Source of the DNA: Pseudomonas hefeiensis
Lineage (GTDB): Bacteria; Pseudomonadota; Gammaproteobacteria; Pseudomonadales; Pseudomonadaceae
NCBI RefSeq assembly: GCF_030687835.1
Contig: NZ_CP117449.1
Span: 1,116,001 to 1,180,000, forward strand
Length of the DNA: 64,000 bases
Direction: 5' to 3'
Each line of letters opens with the position of its first letter. The stretch's first letter is position 1. This document shows positions 1 to 8,155 of the stretch, piece after piece. The position numbers and the translations under genes are program-made. Under the pieces are notes generated by a model. It did not search any database, was not told the DNA's origin, and saw only the letters and a program-made list of their open reading frames with translations.

Positions 1-416
1 CGTACGTGCTGGGCGAAACCGCACTGCTGTTGTTCAGCTCGATCACCTACGGCTTCGCCATGCTGGCGTTGTTCAAGGGTAAGAAGACCCAGGTACTGGG
101 CTGGTTGGCCATGACCTTCCTGCTGGGCGCCGGCTTTATCGCCATGGAGATCAACGAGTTCCACATCCTGATCGCCGAAGGCTACGGCCCTAGCCGCAGC
201 GGCTTCCTGTCCGGGTTCTTCACCCTGGTCGGCACCCACGGTCTGCACGTGACCAGCGGTCTGATCTGGATGGCGATCATGATGTACCAGGTCCACAAAA
301 ACGGCCTGACCGCCACCAACAAGACGCGCCTGAGCTGCCTGAGTCTGTTCTGGCACTTCCTGGACGTGGTGTGGATCTGCGTATTCACCGTTGTTTATCT
401 GATGGGGACCCTGTAA
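1..416 (+). CDS. cyoC: Cytochrome bo3 ubiquinol oxidase subunit III (5' partial)
   Basis: C-terminal part of subunit III of the haem-copper quinol oxidase, an inner-membrane proton-pumping terminal oxidase. The reading frame is open from the first base, so the start and roughly the first third of the protein lie upstream of the window. The visible part has several hydrophobic helices and ends [20 protein letters not shown], the final transmembrane helix of COX3-type subunits. Its TAA is directly followed by the ATG of cyoD, and cyoE comes next, the usual cyoABCDE order. Identification is firm. Confidence 0.95.
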   Translation, partial: YVLGETALLLFSSITYGFAMLALFKGKKTQVLGWLAMTFLLGAGFIAMEINEFHILIAEGYGPSRSGFLSGFFTLVGTHGLHVTSGLIWMAIMMYQVHKNGLTATNKTRLSCLSLFWHFLDVVWICVFTVVYLMGTL

Positions 417-752
417 ATGGCTAACGCACATTCCCATGATGGCCATGACGCCGGCCACGGCAGCGTCAAGTCCTACGCCATCGGTTTCATCCTGTCGGTG
501 ATCCTGACCGTCATTCCATTCGGTCTGGTGATGTACCCGTCACTGCCCAAAAGCCTGACCTTGTGGATCATCCTGATCTTCGCCGTGGTCCAGGTACTGG
601 TGCATCTGGTGTACTTCCTGCACCTGGACCGCTCTGCAGCCCAGCGCAACAACGTGGTCGCGTTTGTCTTTGCCGCGATTGTGATTGTCCTGCTGGTCGG
701 CCTGTCGTTGTGGATCATGTTCAGCATCCACACCAACATGATGGCGAAGTGA
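417..752 (+). CDS. cyoD: Cytochrome bo3 ubiquinol oxidase subunit IV
   Basis: Small accessory subunit of the bo3 quinol oxidase, 111 residues, the normal family length (E. coli about 109). The N-terminus is His/Asp/Gly-rich ([12 protein letters not shown]), followed by three hydrophobic helices at about residues 20-40, 48-68 and 80-100, typical of the COX4_pro family. In the family it helps copper and haem incorporation into subunit I. The ATG directly follows the cyoC stop, and cyoE begins 10 bases after its TGA, so all three are one transcript. Confidence 0.95.
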   Translation: MANAHSHDGHDAGHGSVKSYAIGFILSVILTVIPFGLVMYPSLPKSLTLWIILIFAVVQVLVHLVYFLHLDRSAAQRNNVVAFVFAAIVIVLLVGLSLWIMFSIHTNMMAK

Positions 753-762
753 GGTAGACCCG

Positions 763-1650
763 ATGTCGCTCAAGCACTTTATCCAAATCACCAAACCGGG
801 GATCATTTTCGGTAACGTGCTTTCTGTGGCAGGCGGGTTCTTCCTGGCCTCGAAAGGGCATGTCGATCTGGCCATTTTCCTGGCCGCAATGATCGGCACT
901 TCCCTGGTGGTGGCATCCGGTTGTGTATTCAACAACTGCATCGACCGCGACATCGATATCAAAATGGAGCGCACCAAGAACCGCGCCCTGGTCCAGGGCC
1001 TGATCCCGGTGCAACTGGCCCTGGCGTTTGCCACGGTGCTGGGTGTGGCCGGTGTGGCGCTGCTGTACTGGGTGGCCAACCCGTTGGCCGCGCTGTTCGC
1101 GGTGATCGGTTTTGTCATCTATGTCGGTTTCTATAGCCTGTACCTCAAGCGCAAGTCGGTCCACGGTACGCTGGTGGGCAGTCTGTCGGGGGCGATGCCG
1201 CCAGTGATCGGTTACGTGGCGGTCAGCAACAGCTTCGACATGGCTGCGCTGACGCTGCTGGTGATGTTCAGCCTGTGGCAGATGCCGCATTCCTACGCCA
1301 TCGCGATCTTCCGCTTCAACGACTACCTGGCAGCCTCGATTCCGGTGCTACCGGTCAAGCGCGGCATCCAGGTGGCCAAGAAGCACATCCTGCTCTACAT
1401 CCTGGCGTTCCTCGTGGCGACCTTGATGCTGACCTTCAGCGGCTACGCCGGCATGAGCTACCTCGCCGTCGCCGCCGCCATGGGCATGTACTGGCTGTAC
1501 ATGGCCTGGACCGGCTACAAGGCGGTGGATGACACGGTCTGGGCACGCAAGCTGTTCGTGTTCTCGATCTTCACCATCACCGCCCTGAGCGTCATGATGT
1601 CCCTGGACTTCAAAGTGCCGAGTGAGTTGTTGCTGACTTACGCGCCTTAA
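763..1650 (+). CDS. cyoE: Protoheme IX farnesyltransferase (haem O synthase)
   Basis: UbiA-family membrane prenyltransferase that converts haem B to haem O for the bo3 oxidase encoded just upstream. It has 295 residues, the usual length, with about nine hydrophobic helices. The Asp-rich prenyl-diphosphate motif [18 protein letters not shown] is at about residues 51-68, and the second family motif is near residues 110-130 ([13 protein letters not shown]). The ATG follows a GAGGTAGACCCG leader. It is the last gene of the cyo operon; a strong stem-loop terminator lies 17 bases beyond the stop. Confidence 0.97.
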   Translation: MSLKHFIQITKPGIIFGNVLSVAGGFFLASKGHVDLAIFLAAMIGTSLVVASGCVFNNCIDRDIDIKMERTKNRALVQGLIPVQLALAFATVLGVAGVALLYWVANPLAALFAVIGFVIYVGFYSLYLKRKSVHGTLVGSLSGAMPPVIGYVAVSNSFDMAALTLLVMFSLWQMPHSYAIAIFRFNDYLAASIPVLPVKRGIQVAKKHILLYILAFLVATLMLTFSGYAGMSYLAVAAAMGMYWLYMAWTGYKAVDDTVWARKLFVFSIFTITALSVMMSLDFKVPSELLLTYAP

Positions 1651-1666
1651 GCTTCAGACGCTGCAC

Positions 1667-1703
1667 AAAAAGCCCCGCCTTCGAGAGAAGCGCGGGGCTT
1701 TTT
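1667..1703 (+). terminator. Rho-independent terminator of the cyo operon
   Basis: A run of A, a GC-rich stem (GCCCCGC paired with GCGGGGC, continued by CTTC/GAAG with one bulged C and a GAGA loop), then a T tract. All 37 bases recur exactly at 2463-2499, after the next gene pair. Confidence 0.9.
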
Positions 1704-1758
1704 GTCTAGGTGGGGTATGGATTGGCTGTCATTCGTCGTAATAGATTATGGTTGGTTG

Positions 1759-1783
1759 AACTATACGCAATTTGTCTATAGTT
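1759..1783 (+). promoter_or_regulatory. Candidate operator/promoter of the higBA-like module
   Basis: A perfect inverted repeat, AACTATA and TATAGTT separated by 11 bases, ends 6 bases before the toxin ATG. The right arm contains a -10-like TATAGT (1777-1782). A -35-like TTGAAC lies at 1756-1761, with a short 15-base spacer. HigA-family antitoxins commonly autorepress by binding such palindromes over their own promoter, so this is the likely autoregulatory site. If this -10 is used, transcription would begin at about the ATG, giving a nearly leaderless toxin mRNA. The palindrome is seen directly; its function is inferred. Confidence 0.55.
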
Positions 1784-1789
1784 TCTGCC

Positions 1790-2134
1790 ATGCGTACCCT
1801 ATTTTTTGAAACGACTACGTTCACCGCTATGGTTGGCAATTACCTGACTGACGATGAATATCGCCTGCTTCAGTCCTATATGCTGCAGCATCCAGAGGTT
1901 GGTGACGTCATGCCACGTACCGGCGGCTTTCGTAAGCTGCGCTGGTTCGATGAACGTCGTGGCAAGGGGAAGCGAGGTGGGTTGCGAGTCATTTACTATT
2001 GGCTCATGAACGATCGTCAGTTCTGGATGTTCGCGATTTATGACAAGGACGAGTTGGAAAACCTGACCTCCGAGCAAGAGAAGACGCTCAAGCGCGCCAT
2101 AGAAGCTGAGTTGAAAGTGCGAGGTACCTTATGA
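1790..2134 (+). CDS. higB: Type II toxin, RelE/HigB family
   Basis: A basic protein of 114 residues resembling the HigB-2/RelE-like mRNA interferases: a hydrophobic-aromatic start, a central GGFRKLRW segment, and the strand pattern GGLRVIYYWLMNDRQFWMFAIYDKDELENLT typical of the RelE fold. Such toxins cleave mRNA on the ribosome. I chose the ATG at 1790; an in-frame TTG at 1772 lies inside the palindromic operator and is less likely. The gene overlaps the antitoxin gene by 4 bases (ATGA), toxin first, as in hig modules. Which HigB/RelE subfamily applies is not certain without a profile search. Confidence 0.85.
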   Translation: MRTLFFETTTFTAMVGNYLTDDEYRLLQSYMLQHPEVGDVMPRTGGFRKLRWFDERRGKGKRGGLRVIYYWLMNDRQFWMFAIYDKDELENLTSEQEKTLKRAIEAELKVRGTL

Positions 2135-2445
2135 AAAAGCGCGATCTGTTTGCCGAGATGATGCAAGGCGTCGAGGAGATGGCCGCTCACCGCGAGGGCA
2201 AGATTACCCTTCGCCAGATATCGATCGAAGACAAACCGGCTCCCGAGGTGTCGGCCCAAGAAATTGTAGCTTTGCGCGACAAGCTCCACATGTCTCAAGC
2301 CGTTTTCGCCAAGAGCATCAGGGCCAGTCCAGGTACCCTTAGAAATTGGGAGCAGGAAAAATCCAAGCCTAATGCCCAGGCGGCTTTGTTGATCAAACTG
2401 GTTGAAAAGTTTCCAGACATGGTCGAGCGGCTCGCAGCTGTTTGA
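2131..2445 (+). CDS. higA: Antitoxin with helix-turn-helix domain, HigA family
   Basis: A protein of 104 residues. The first 45 or so are an extended toxin-neutralising-type segment. Residues about 46-100 form an XRE/Cro helix-turn-helix (LRDKLHMSQAVFAKSIRASP followed by GTLRNWEQEKSKPN), the pattern of HigA-2/YiaG-type antitoxins. It should bind and inhibit the upstream toxin and repress the operon, probably at the palindrome in front of the toxin gene. It overlaps the toxin stop by 4 bases, so the two are translationally coupled. A terminator follows 17 bases after its stop. Confidence 0.87.
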   Translation: MKKRDLFAEMMQGVEEMAAHREGKITLRQISIEDKPAPEVSAQEIVALRDKLHMSQAVFAKSIRASPGTLRNWEQEKSKPNAQAALLIKLVEKFPDMVERLAAV

Positions 2446-2462
2446 TCAGCTCAGGTTTTTTG

Positions 2463-2499
2463 AAAAAGCCCCGCCTTCGAGAGAAGCGCGGGGCTTTTT
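2463..2499 (+). terminator. Rho-independent terminator after higBA, exact copy of the cyo terminator
   Basis: The 37 bases are identical to 1667-1703, including the bulged C and the GAGA loop. The two copies bracket the toxin-antitoxin pair as direct repeats. Confidence 0.9.
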
Positions 2500-2530
2500 T
2501 CATGAGTGTTGCCTGGGCTGATGATGGCCT

Positions 2531-2750
2531 GTGGGAGCGGGCTTGCTCGCGAATGCGGTGGGTCAGTTGACGGTGATGTTGGCTGACACGACGCCTTCGC
2601 GAGCAAGCCCGCTCCCACAGGTGCTACGGCGAGCACATAATCGTCAAGCGCCGCTGAGTCAGTGTGGGAGCGAGCCTGCTCGCGATGAGGCTGGCACCTT
2701 CACATCGATGCAAGCTGAACCACCGCTATCGCGAGCAGGCTCGTTCCCAC
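2531..2750. repeat. Two REPIN palindromes in tandem
   Basis: Unit 1 at 2531-2618 and unit 2 at 2664-2750. Each begins GTGGGAGCGRGCYTGCTCGC and ends with its inverted copy. Together they fill the gap between the module terminator and the next gene; no gene is seen in 2446-2789. Confidence 0.9.
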
Positions 2751-2789
2751 AGGTATCGGCGGCAGACTGACAACCGCAAAAAAGAAGGC

Positions 2790-3494
2790 TTATTGCTGGG
2801 CGATGCTATAGCCGTCGAACGCCTTTTGCTGTTGCAGGGCGGTGACGATGCTTTTGCGGGTGACCGGTTGTTCGGTGCCGTCGTTGTCCAGGAAAATGTC
2901 ATTTTCCAGCTCGGCTTGATCGCCTTCGCCGACGAAACTGAAGCCCAGGAATTCGAAGGCCTCGCGGTCGACGTTCGGCTTGGAGCGTGGCGTGCGCAAG
3001 GGCAGGGTGACGCTGATGCCGTCCTTGCTGATGACAAACACTTCGGCCTCTTTCTTGGGGCGCGAGGCTTTGCCTTTGCTGCCGCTCGGGTTGCTGATGG
3101 CCTGGTGGGTCTGGTTCAGCACTTTCAGGGCCAGGCCATAAACCAGTTCCTGGAAGGCCGGGTCGTCCTTGTAGCTGGACAGGATACGGCTGATGGGGAA
3201 GCGGCTGCTCAGGTCTTCCAGTGCCGCGAAATCGGCGGCTTCGGCGTCCTTGAGCTGCTTGAGCTGGCCCATCAGTTCGTAGGCCTTGTCGTCGTCGAAG
3301 GCATCGTGGGCCTGGCGGATGGCGTTGCGCAGCTCGCGGATCTGGTCGCTTTCGCGGTTCGACTGGAACGCATCGAGAACCATCTCACTGATGCTTTTGG
3401 CCTGAGGCAGATGCTGTGAAAGATTGATGGAGTTTTCGTATTCCGCTTTGGACGACAGAGTGACTACGGATTCAGCGGTATTGGAATCGGACAT
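2790..3494 (-). CDS. Conserved hypothetical protein
   Basis: Not recognised. It has 234 residues and is hydrophilic, with no signal peptide or membrane segment. The first half is predicted largely helical (residues 20-120, rich in Gln, Glu and Ala). A Lys/Ser/Gly-rich linker follows at about 137-150 (NPSGSKGKASRPKKEAEV). The second half is a compact acidic domain of beta-like stretches (VFVISKDGISVTLPLRTPRS and FLGFSFVGEGDQAELENDIF). The ATG has no overlapping neighbour. It is monocistronic, between REPINs and a diguanylate cyclase on the same strand. Codon use matches the surrounding core genes, so it is probably a real, vertically inherited cytoplasmic protein. Confidence 0.75.
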   Translation of the reverse strand: MSDSNTAESVVTLSSKAEYENSINLSQHLPQAKSISEMVLDAFQSNRESDQIRELRNAIRQAHDAFDDDKAYELMGQLKQLKDAEAADFAALEDLSSRFPISRILSSYKDDPAFQELVYGLALKVLNQTHQAISNPSGSKGKASRPKKEAEVFVISKDGISVTLPLRTPRSKPNVDREAFEFLGFSFVGEGDQAELENDIFLDNDGTEQPVTRKSIVTALQQQKAFDGYSIAQQ

Positions 3495-3632
3495 TGAAAT
3501 TTCACTACTTCTGTTAGCTGGATGAGGCGGGAAAGGCGTTGAGCTTTTTTCCGGTCGCCTAATCTATTGGACCCGGGCGGCGTTGTCACGGTTGAACCGG
3601 TGGCAGGTCGGTATTTGTTGTTCAGGTACGCA

Positions 3633-4646
3633 TCATTGGCAGATCACATTCTTGCCGGCCATCTTGGAGCGATACAACGCCTGGTCCGCCCGGTCCAGCA
3701 GCACGGTGTGTTGTTCATCCTCGCGCCGCTGGACCACACCGAAGCTCATAGTGACCTGGAAGTCGCCCACCGGCAGCAGGTCGGACAGGCTCCGGCGAAT
3801 GGTTTCGGCCATCAGGCAAGCGTTGGCCAGGGAGGTGTTGTGCAAAATCATGATGAATTCATCGCCGCCCCAGCGTACGAGCAAGTCGCCGTCGCGTTCG
3901 CAGCGTTTAACGGCCTGTACCACTTGCACCAGCGCCGCATCGCCGAAAGCATGACCGTAACGATCATTGATGTCCTTGAAGTCATCGACGTCCATGGCGA
4001 TCAGTGACAAGGACTCGCGAAAGCGCTGGGCACGCTCGCAGGCCAGCGGTAGGGCCTGTTCGAGGCGATAGCGGTTGGCGACCCCCGTCAGGGCATCGGT
4101 TTCGGCGAGCCTGCGGTTTTCGTCGAGCTGGATCTGCAACTGGTGGTTGACCCGGGACAGTTCCAGGGTGCGCTCCTGGATGACGGCTTCCAGCGATTTG
4201 TTGCGCCGTTCCAGTTGTTCGAACAGACGCTTTTTGTCGTCAATGCTGCGATGGGCGCCAATCATCCGCGCCACCGTGCCGTCGGGGTTGCGGGCGATCA
4301 CATAGCCTCGGTCCTCGATCCACATCCAGGAACCGTCGCGCGTGCGACAGCGGTATTCGGCCTGATAGTGGTGGGAGCGTTGTTGCAGGTGGTCGTCGAA
4401 CAAAGCCATCACCTGCGGATAATCATCGGGATGGATCACGCTTTCCCACGTCAGCACGGTGTTATCGAGTGAGTGGGGCAGATACCCCAGCATCGTGTAC
4501 CAGCCGGGATTGCGGTAGACGAACCCGGTGTTGGCGTTCCAGTCCCAGATGCCATCGCTGACCAGCTCAAGGATGGTGTGCAGCACACTTTCGTCCAGAC
4601 CGGACAGGTCGAGGCGCAGCATATCGATGTTCGAGGCGTCGCCCAT
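3633..4646 (-). CDS. PAS-GGDEF diguanylate cyclase
   Basis: A soluble c-di-GMP synthase of 337 residues. A PAS domain spans about residues 20-135 (SDGIWDWNANTGFVYRNPGW, then the PAC-like YRCRTRDGSWMWIEDRG). A coiled coil spans about 137-180, and a GGDEF domain about 182-337 with the intact active site RWGGDEF. The allosteric product-binding I-site RxxD (RDGD) sits five residues before GGDEF, so product inhibition is expected. I chose the ATG at 4646 because GAGGAA lies 7 bases upstream; a TTG 30 bases further out is less likely. No EAL domain is present. The input signal of the PAS domain cannot be told from sequence. Confidence 0.92.
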   Translation of the reverse strand: MGDASNIDMLRLDLSGLDESVLHTILELVSDGIWDWNANTGFVYRNPGWYTMLGYLPHSLDNTVLTWESVIHPDDYPQVMALFDDHLQQRSHHYQAEYRCRTRDGSWMWIEDRGYVIARNPDGTVARMIGAHRSIDDKKRLFEQLERRNKSLEAVIQERTLELSRVNHQLQIQLDENRRLAETDALTGVANRYRLEQALPLACERAQRFRESLSLIAMDVDDFKDINDRYGHAFGDAALVQVVQAVKRCERDGDLLVRWGGDEFIMILHNTSLANACLMAETIRRSLSDLLPVGDFQVTMSFGVVQRREDEQHTVLLDRADQALYRSKMAGKNVICQ

Positions 4647-4754
4647 CGTCGTTTCCTCAATCAGCCTTGATATCAAAATGCTCGTCCAAGGAAGAAGAGT
4701 AGCCGATGGGGCGAGGGGGCACTAGCGGGGGATATTCAGACGGGGTTTGCTGTT

Positions 4755-4884
4755 GTGGCGAGGGGATTTATCCCCGCTGGGTTGCGTAGCAACCCCAAGG
4801 CTGTCGGTTCACATGGCAGGTGAGTCGGGTTTGATGACTTTTGGGGCCGCTACGCGACCCAGCGGGGATAAATCCCCTCGCCAC
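4755..4884. repeat. REP palindrome of a second family (GTGGCGAGGGGATT type)
   Basis: A 130-bp element with long inverted arms starting GTGGCGAGGGGATTTATCCC, with an inner pair GGGTTGCGTAGC/GCTACGCGACCC. Another copy of the same length lies at 17605-17734. It ends 5 bases from the stop codon of the neighbouring LysR gene. Confidence 0.9.
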
Positions 4885-4888
4885 ATCA

Positions 4889-5812
4889 TCATTGGGCTTG
4901 GGCTTGGGCTTGGGTTTTGCCCCATTGCTGCATCGCAAATTCGACAAAGCTGCGCAGCTTCGGCAGCCGGTAGCGATCTTGGGCATACATCAGGTTCATT
5001 GGCCGATGGGGAAGTTGATAGTCCTGCAGCAGCGCTACCAGATGGCCTTCCTTCAGGTCTTGGGCCACCAGTGCATCGGGCAGCATGACCACGCCCATGC
5101 CGGCCAGGGCCGCGCGATGCAGGCCCGAGGAGCTGTTGATCAGCATCGGTCCGGTCACCGGCACCTTGATTTCACCTTCCGGCCCGTTGATGGGCCAATG
5201 ATCCTGGGCGAAGCGCCATTCGTCGTCGGCGGAATAGGCGAACGACAGGCAGTCGTGCAGCTCAAGGTCGGCGGGTTTTTGCGGTGTGCCTCGGCGCGCC
5301 AGGTAGGCCCGGGATGCGCAGATGGTCAGGGTGTAGTCCATCAATGGGCGGGCGATCAGCTTCGGGTCGGGAGGGCCGAGACGGATGGCGACGTCGAAAC
5401 CTTGATCCAGCAGGTCCAGGCGTTGGTTGGTCAGCACCACGTCGAGTTTAAGCTGGGGATGGAGCCGGCTGAATTCGGCCAGCGCGGGGGCAAGGCGCTC
5501 GGTGCCAAAGGTCAGTGGCGCGGTGATGCGCAAGGTGCCGGTGGGCTCGCCTTGCGTCTGCTCGGCCAGTCGTTCGGAATCGGCCACCAGCCCGAGTACT
5601 TCCAGGCAGCGCTGATAGTAGGACGAGCCGAATTCCGTCAGGCGCTGGCGCCGAGTCGTACGGTTGATCAGGCGCACGCCAAGGCGTTGTTCCAGTGCGC
5701 GAAGGTGATTACCTACCATGGTGGTGGACATTTCGCATGCCTGGGCCGCCGCTGTCAGGCTCCCGGTTTCCACCACCTTGACGTAAACCGTCATTGCCTG
5801 AAAAAGATCCAT
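4889..5812 (-). CDS. LysR-family transcriptional regulator
   Basis: A protein of 307 residues. The N-terminal winged helix-turn-helix is at about residues 1-60 (MDLFQAMTVYVKVVETGSLT through LRALEQRLGVRLINRTTRR). A periplasmic-binding-type effector domain follows from about 90 to 295. It belongs to the subgroup of LysR proteins with a short TAAAQ-type recognition helix that act as single-target regulators. I chose the ATG at 5812; the frame is open a further 17 codons upstream without a good ribosome site. It diverges from the aminotransferase gene at 5911, its likely target. The C-terminus ends in a QAQAQAQ tail encoded by a hexanucleotide repeat right beside a REP element. Confidence 0.9.
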   Translation of the reverse strand: MDLFQAMTVYVKVVETGSLTAAAQACEMSTTMVGNHLRALEQRLGVRLINRTTRRQRLTEFGSSYYQRCLEVLGLVADSERLAEQTQGEPTGTLRITAPLTFGTERLAPALAEFSRLHPQLKLDVVLTNQRLDLLDQGFDVAIRLGPPDPKLIARPLMDYTLTICASRAYLARRGTPQKPADLELHDCLSFAYSADDEWRFAQDHWPINGPEGEIKVPVTGPMLINSSSGLHRAALAGMGVVMLPDALVAQDLKEGHLVALLQDYQLPHRPMNLMYAQDRYRLPKLRSFVEFAMQQWGKTQAQAQAQ

Positions 5813-5910
5813 TATCAAGTCTGGCTTTAAAATGATTGAAGGAAAGCAGCGTTTATCCAGCAAGAGTGGCTAACCATACTGGAAAAAACCACCTGATGGA
5901 GCTTGAAGTC

Positions 5911-7086
5911 ATGACCGCCACCTGCCTGATGACCACTTACCAACCCCTGGCGCTGAATTTTACCCACGGGTTGGGTACGCGCCTGTGGGATCAGGACGGT
6001 CGCGAGTATCTGGATGCGGTGGCGGGCGTGGCAGTGACCAATGTCGGCCATTCCCACCCTCGGTTGGTGGCAGCTATCAGCGAGCAGGCTGGCCTGCTGC
6101 TGCACACCTCCAACCTGTACGGCATCGACTGGCAGCAACGGCTGGCACAAAAACTCACTCAGCTCTCAGGGATGGAACGGGTGTTTTTTAACAACTCCGG
6201 TGCCGAGGCCAACGAAACCGCTCTGAAACTGGCGCGTCTTTATGGCTGGCACAAAGGTGTCGAGCAGCCGTTGGTGGTGGTCATGGAGAATGCGTTTCAC
6301 GGCCGCACATTGGGCACCTTGTCCGCCAGTGATGGCCCAGCGGTGCGCTTGGGCTTCAATCGGTTACCGGGGGACTTCATCAAGGTGCCATTCGGTGATC
6401 TGGCGGCGCTGGAGCATATCCAGCAGGTCCACGCCGAGCGCATCGTTGCGGTCCTGGTGGAACCGATCCAGGGCGAAAGCGGCGTGCAAGTGGCACCGCC
6501 GGGCTATCTCAAGGCCTTGCGCCAACTGTGCACACGGCGCGCCTGGTTGCTGATGCTCGACGAGATCCAGACCGGCATCGGCCGCACCGGCCAATGGTTT
6601 GCGTTCCAGCACGAAGGCATCGTGCCGGACGTCATGACCCTGGCCAAGGGCTTGGGCAACGGCGTGCCCATCGGCGCCTGTGTGGCCCGGGGCAAAGCGG
6701 CCGAACTGTTTACGCCCGGCAGTCATGGCAGCACCTTCGGCGGTAATCCGCTGGCCTGCCGGGTCGGCTGCACGGTGCTGGATATCATCCAGGAGCAAGG
6801 TCTGCTGGACAACGCCAGGCATCAGGGTGAACAGTTGCTCAACCGGCTGACGGCCGAACTGGCGGACAACCCGAACGTGCTGGCGATTCGTGGCCAGGGC
6901 TTGATGATCGGCGTCGAACTCAAGCAACCGGTCCGCGACCTGAGCCTTTGCGCCGCTCGCGACCACGGTTTGCTGATCAATGTCACTCGCGGCAAGACCA
7001 TCCGTCTGCTGCCGCCGTTGACCATTGATGGACGGGAAGTGGAAATGATCGTCAGGGGCGTGAGCCGGTGCCTGAAGATAGACTAG
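5911..7086 (+). CDS. Class III PLP-dependent aminotransferase, acetylornithine aminotransferase-like
   Basis: A protein of 391 residues with full-length class III aminotransferase features: the phosphate-binding [16 protein letters not shown], the [16 protein letters not shown] segment, the cofactor Asp in [14 protein letters not shown], and the PLP lysine in [15 protein letters not shown]. The closest pattern is ArgD/AstC, which transfers the delta-amino group of N-acetylornithine or succinylornithine to 2-oxoglutarate. It stands alone, next to a divergent LysR gene rather than with arg or ast genes, so the physiological substrate is uncertain and I give no symbol. The ATG at 5911 has GGAGC 8 bases upstream; an ATG at 5896 is an alternative. 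Confidence 0.85.
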   Translation: MTATCLMTTYQPLALNFTHGLGTRLWDQDGREYLDAVAGVAVTNVGHSHPRLVAAISEQAGLLLHTSNLYGIDWQQRLAQKLTQLSGMERVFFNNSGAEANETALKLARLYGWHKGVEQPLVVVMENAFHGRTLGTLSASDGPAVRLGFNRLPGDFIKVPFGDLAALEHIQQVHAERIVAVLVEPIQGESGVQVAPPGYLKALRQLCTRRAWLLMLDEIQTGIGRTGQWFAFQHEGIVPDVMTLAKGLGNGVPIGACVARGKAAELFTPGSHGSTFGGNPLACRVGCTVLDIIQEQGLLDNARHQGEQLLNRLTAELADNPNVLAIRGQGLMIGVELKQPVRDLSLCAARDHGLLINVTRGKTIRLLPPLTIDGREVEMIVRGVSRCLKID

Positions 7087-7199
7087 GCCAGGCGCGACAC
7101 GGCTGGACGGAATTTTTGCCAATTGCCGCGTTCCAACGCCAGCCAGAGTCGATAGCCTAAGCTCTGACACTTCAGAATTAAAATACCAGGAGCATCTTC

Positions 7200-7934
7200 A
7201 TGTTCACCTCGCGTCGCTTGATTGTTGTCGCAACCGCTGTGGCCCTGCTGTCCGGCTGCGCGTCGCCTAATCCCTATGACAACCAGGGGCAGGCCTCCAC
7301 AGAGTCCTCCGGCATGAGCAAGACTGCCAAGTACGGCGGCCTCGGTGCCCTGGCTGGTGCGTTGGCCGGTGCGGCCATCGGTCACGATAACCGTGGCAAG
7401 GGTGCATTGATCGGCGCTGCGGTCGTGGGGGCTTCCGCGGCCGGTTACGGTTACTACGCCGACCAGCAGGAAAAGAAACTGCGTGCCAGCATGGCCAATA
7501 CCGGCGTTGAAGTGCAGCGCCAGGGCGACCAGATCAAACTGATCATGCCGGGCAACATCACTTTCGCCACCGACTCGGCGAACATTGCCTCCAGCTTCTA
7601 CCAGCCGCTGAACAACCTGGCCAACTCCCTCAGGGAGTTCAACCAGAATCAGATCGAAATCGTGGGTTATACCGACAGCACCGGCAGCCGTCAGCACAAC
7701 ATGGATCTGTCTCAGCGTCGTGCACAGAGCGTGGCGACCTACCTGACGTCCCAGGGCGTGAGCGGTGCCAACCTGACCGCCCGCGGTGCCGGCCCGGACA
7801 ATCCGGTGGCCAGCAACGCCGACGTCAATGGCCGTGCGCAAAACCGCCGTGTCGAAGTCAACCTCAAGGCTATTCCGGGCCAGCAATATCAGGCACCGGC
7901 GCAGCAGGGGCAGACTTACCAGCAGTACCCATAA
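7200..7934 (+). CDS. OmpA-family outer-membrane lipoprotein with glycine-zipper region
   Basis: A protein of 244 residues with a lipoprotein signal peptide whose lipobox is LLSGC (Cys at about 20). A glycine-rich zipper hairpin follows at about residues 45-85 (GGLGALAGALAGAAIGHDNR, then GALIGAAVVGASAAGYGYYA). The C-terminal OmpA-like peptidoglycan-binding domain is at about 110-225, with the motif of NMDLSQRRAQSVATYL and RGAGPDNPVASN. The Gln/Tyr-rich tail is disordered. The layout is that of YiaD-like lipoproteins anchoring the outer membrane to peptidoglycan. It is monocistronic and followed by a terminator. Confidence 0.9.
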   Translation: MFTSRRLIVVATAVALLSGCASPNPYDNQGQASTESSGMSKTAKYGGLGALAGALAGAAIGHDNRGKGALIGAAVVGASAAGYGYYADQQEKKLRASMANTGVEVQRQGDQIKLIMPGNITFATDSANIASSFYQPLNNLANSLREFNQNQIEIVGYTDSTGSRQHNMDLSQRRAQSVATYLTSQGVSGANLTARGAGPDNPVASNADVNGRAQNRRVEVNLKAIPGQQYQAPAQQGQTYQQYP

Positions 7935-7956
7935 CCGCTAAGCTGCAAACGAAAAC

Positions 7957-7987
7957 GGGGGCCATGGAAACATGGCCCCTCTTTTTT
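7957..7987 (+). terminator. Rho-independent terminator
   Basis: A perfect stem GGGGCCATG / CATGGCCCC with a GAAA loop, followed by a T-rich tract, 22 bases after the lipoprotein gene. Confidence 0.88.
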
Positions 7988-8021
7988 GCGCTCGGTTTCT
8001 ATCCGCCTGATGCCGACCCCT

Positions 8022-8136
8022 GTGGCGAGGGGATTTGTGGGAGCAAAGCTTGCTCGCGACACAGGCGCCTCGATTCCTGAAAGACCGCATCGGCTTTATC
8101 GCGGGCAAGCCTTGCTCCCACAAATTCCCTCGGCAC
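8022..8136. repeat. Composite REP element
   Basis: The outer arms are of the GTGGCGAGGGGATT family (right end AAATTCCCTCGGCAC). The inner arms, starting at 8037 and ending at 8121, are of the GTGGGAGCAAAGCTTGCTCG family. One family is nested in the other. Confidence 0.8.
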
Positions 8137-8155
8137 AAAGGTGTTCACATGGGGC

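Noticed and set aside
2664..3419. A 251-codon frame antisense to the hypothetical protein gene at 2790-3494
   Set aside because: It begins inside a REPIN and has a composition typical of an antisense shadow; the minus-strand frame has a cleaner start and stop.
4841..5830. A 329-codon frame antisense to the LysR gene
   Set aside because: The LysR reading has a clear helix-turn-helix and start; this one has no recognisable domain.
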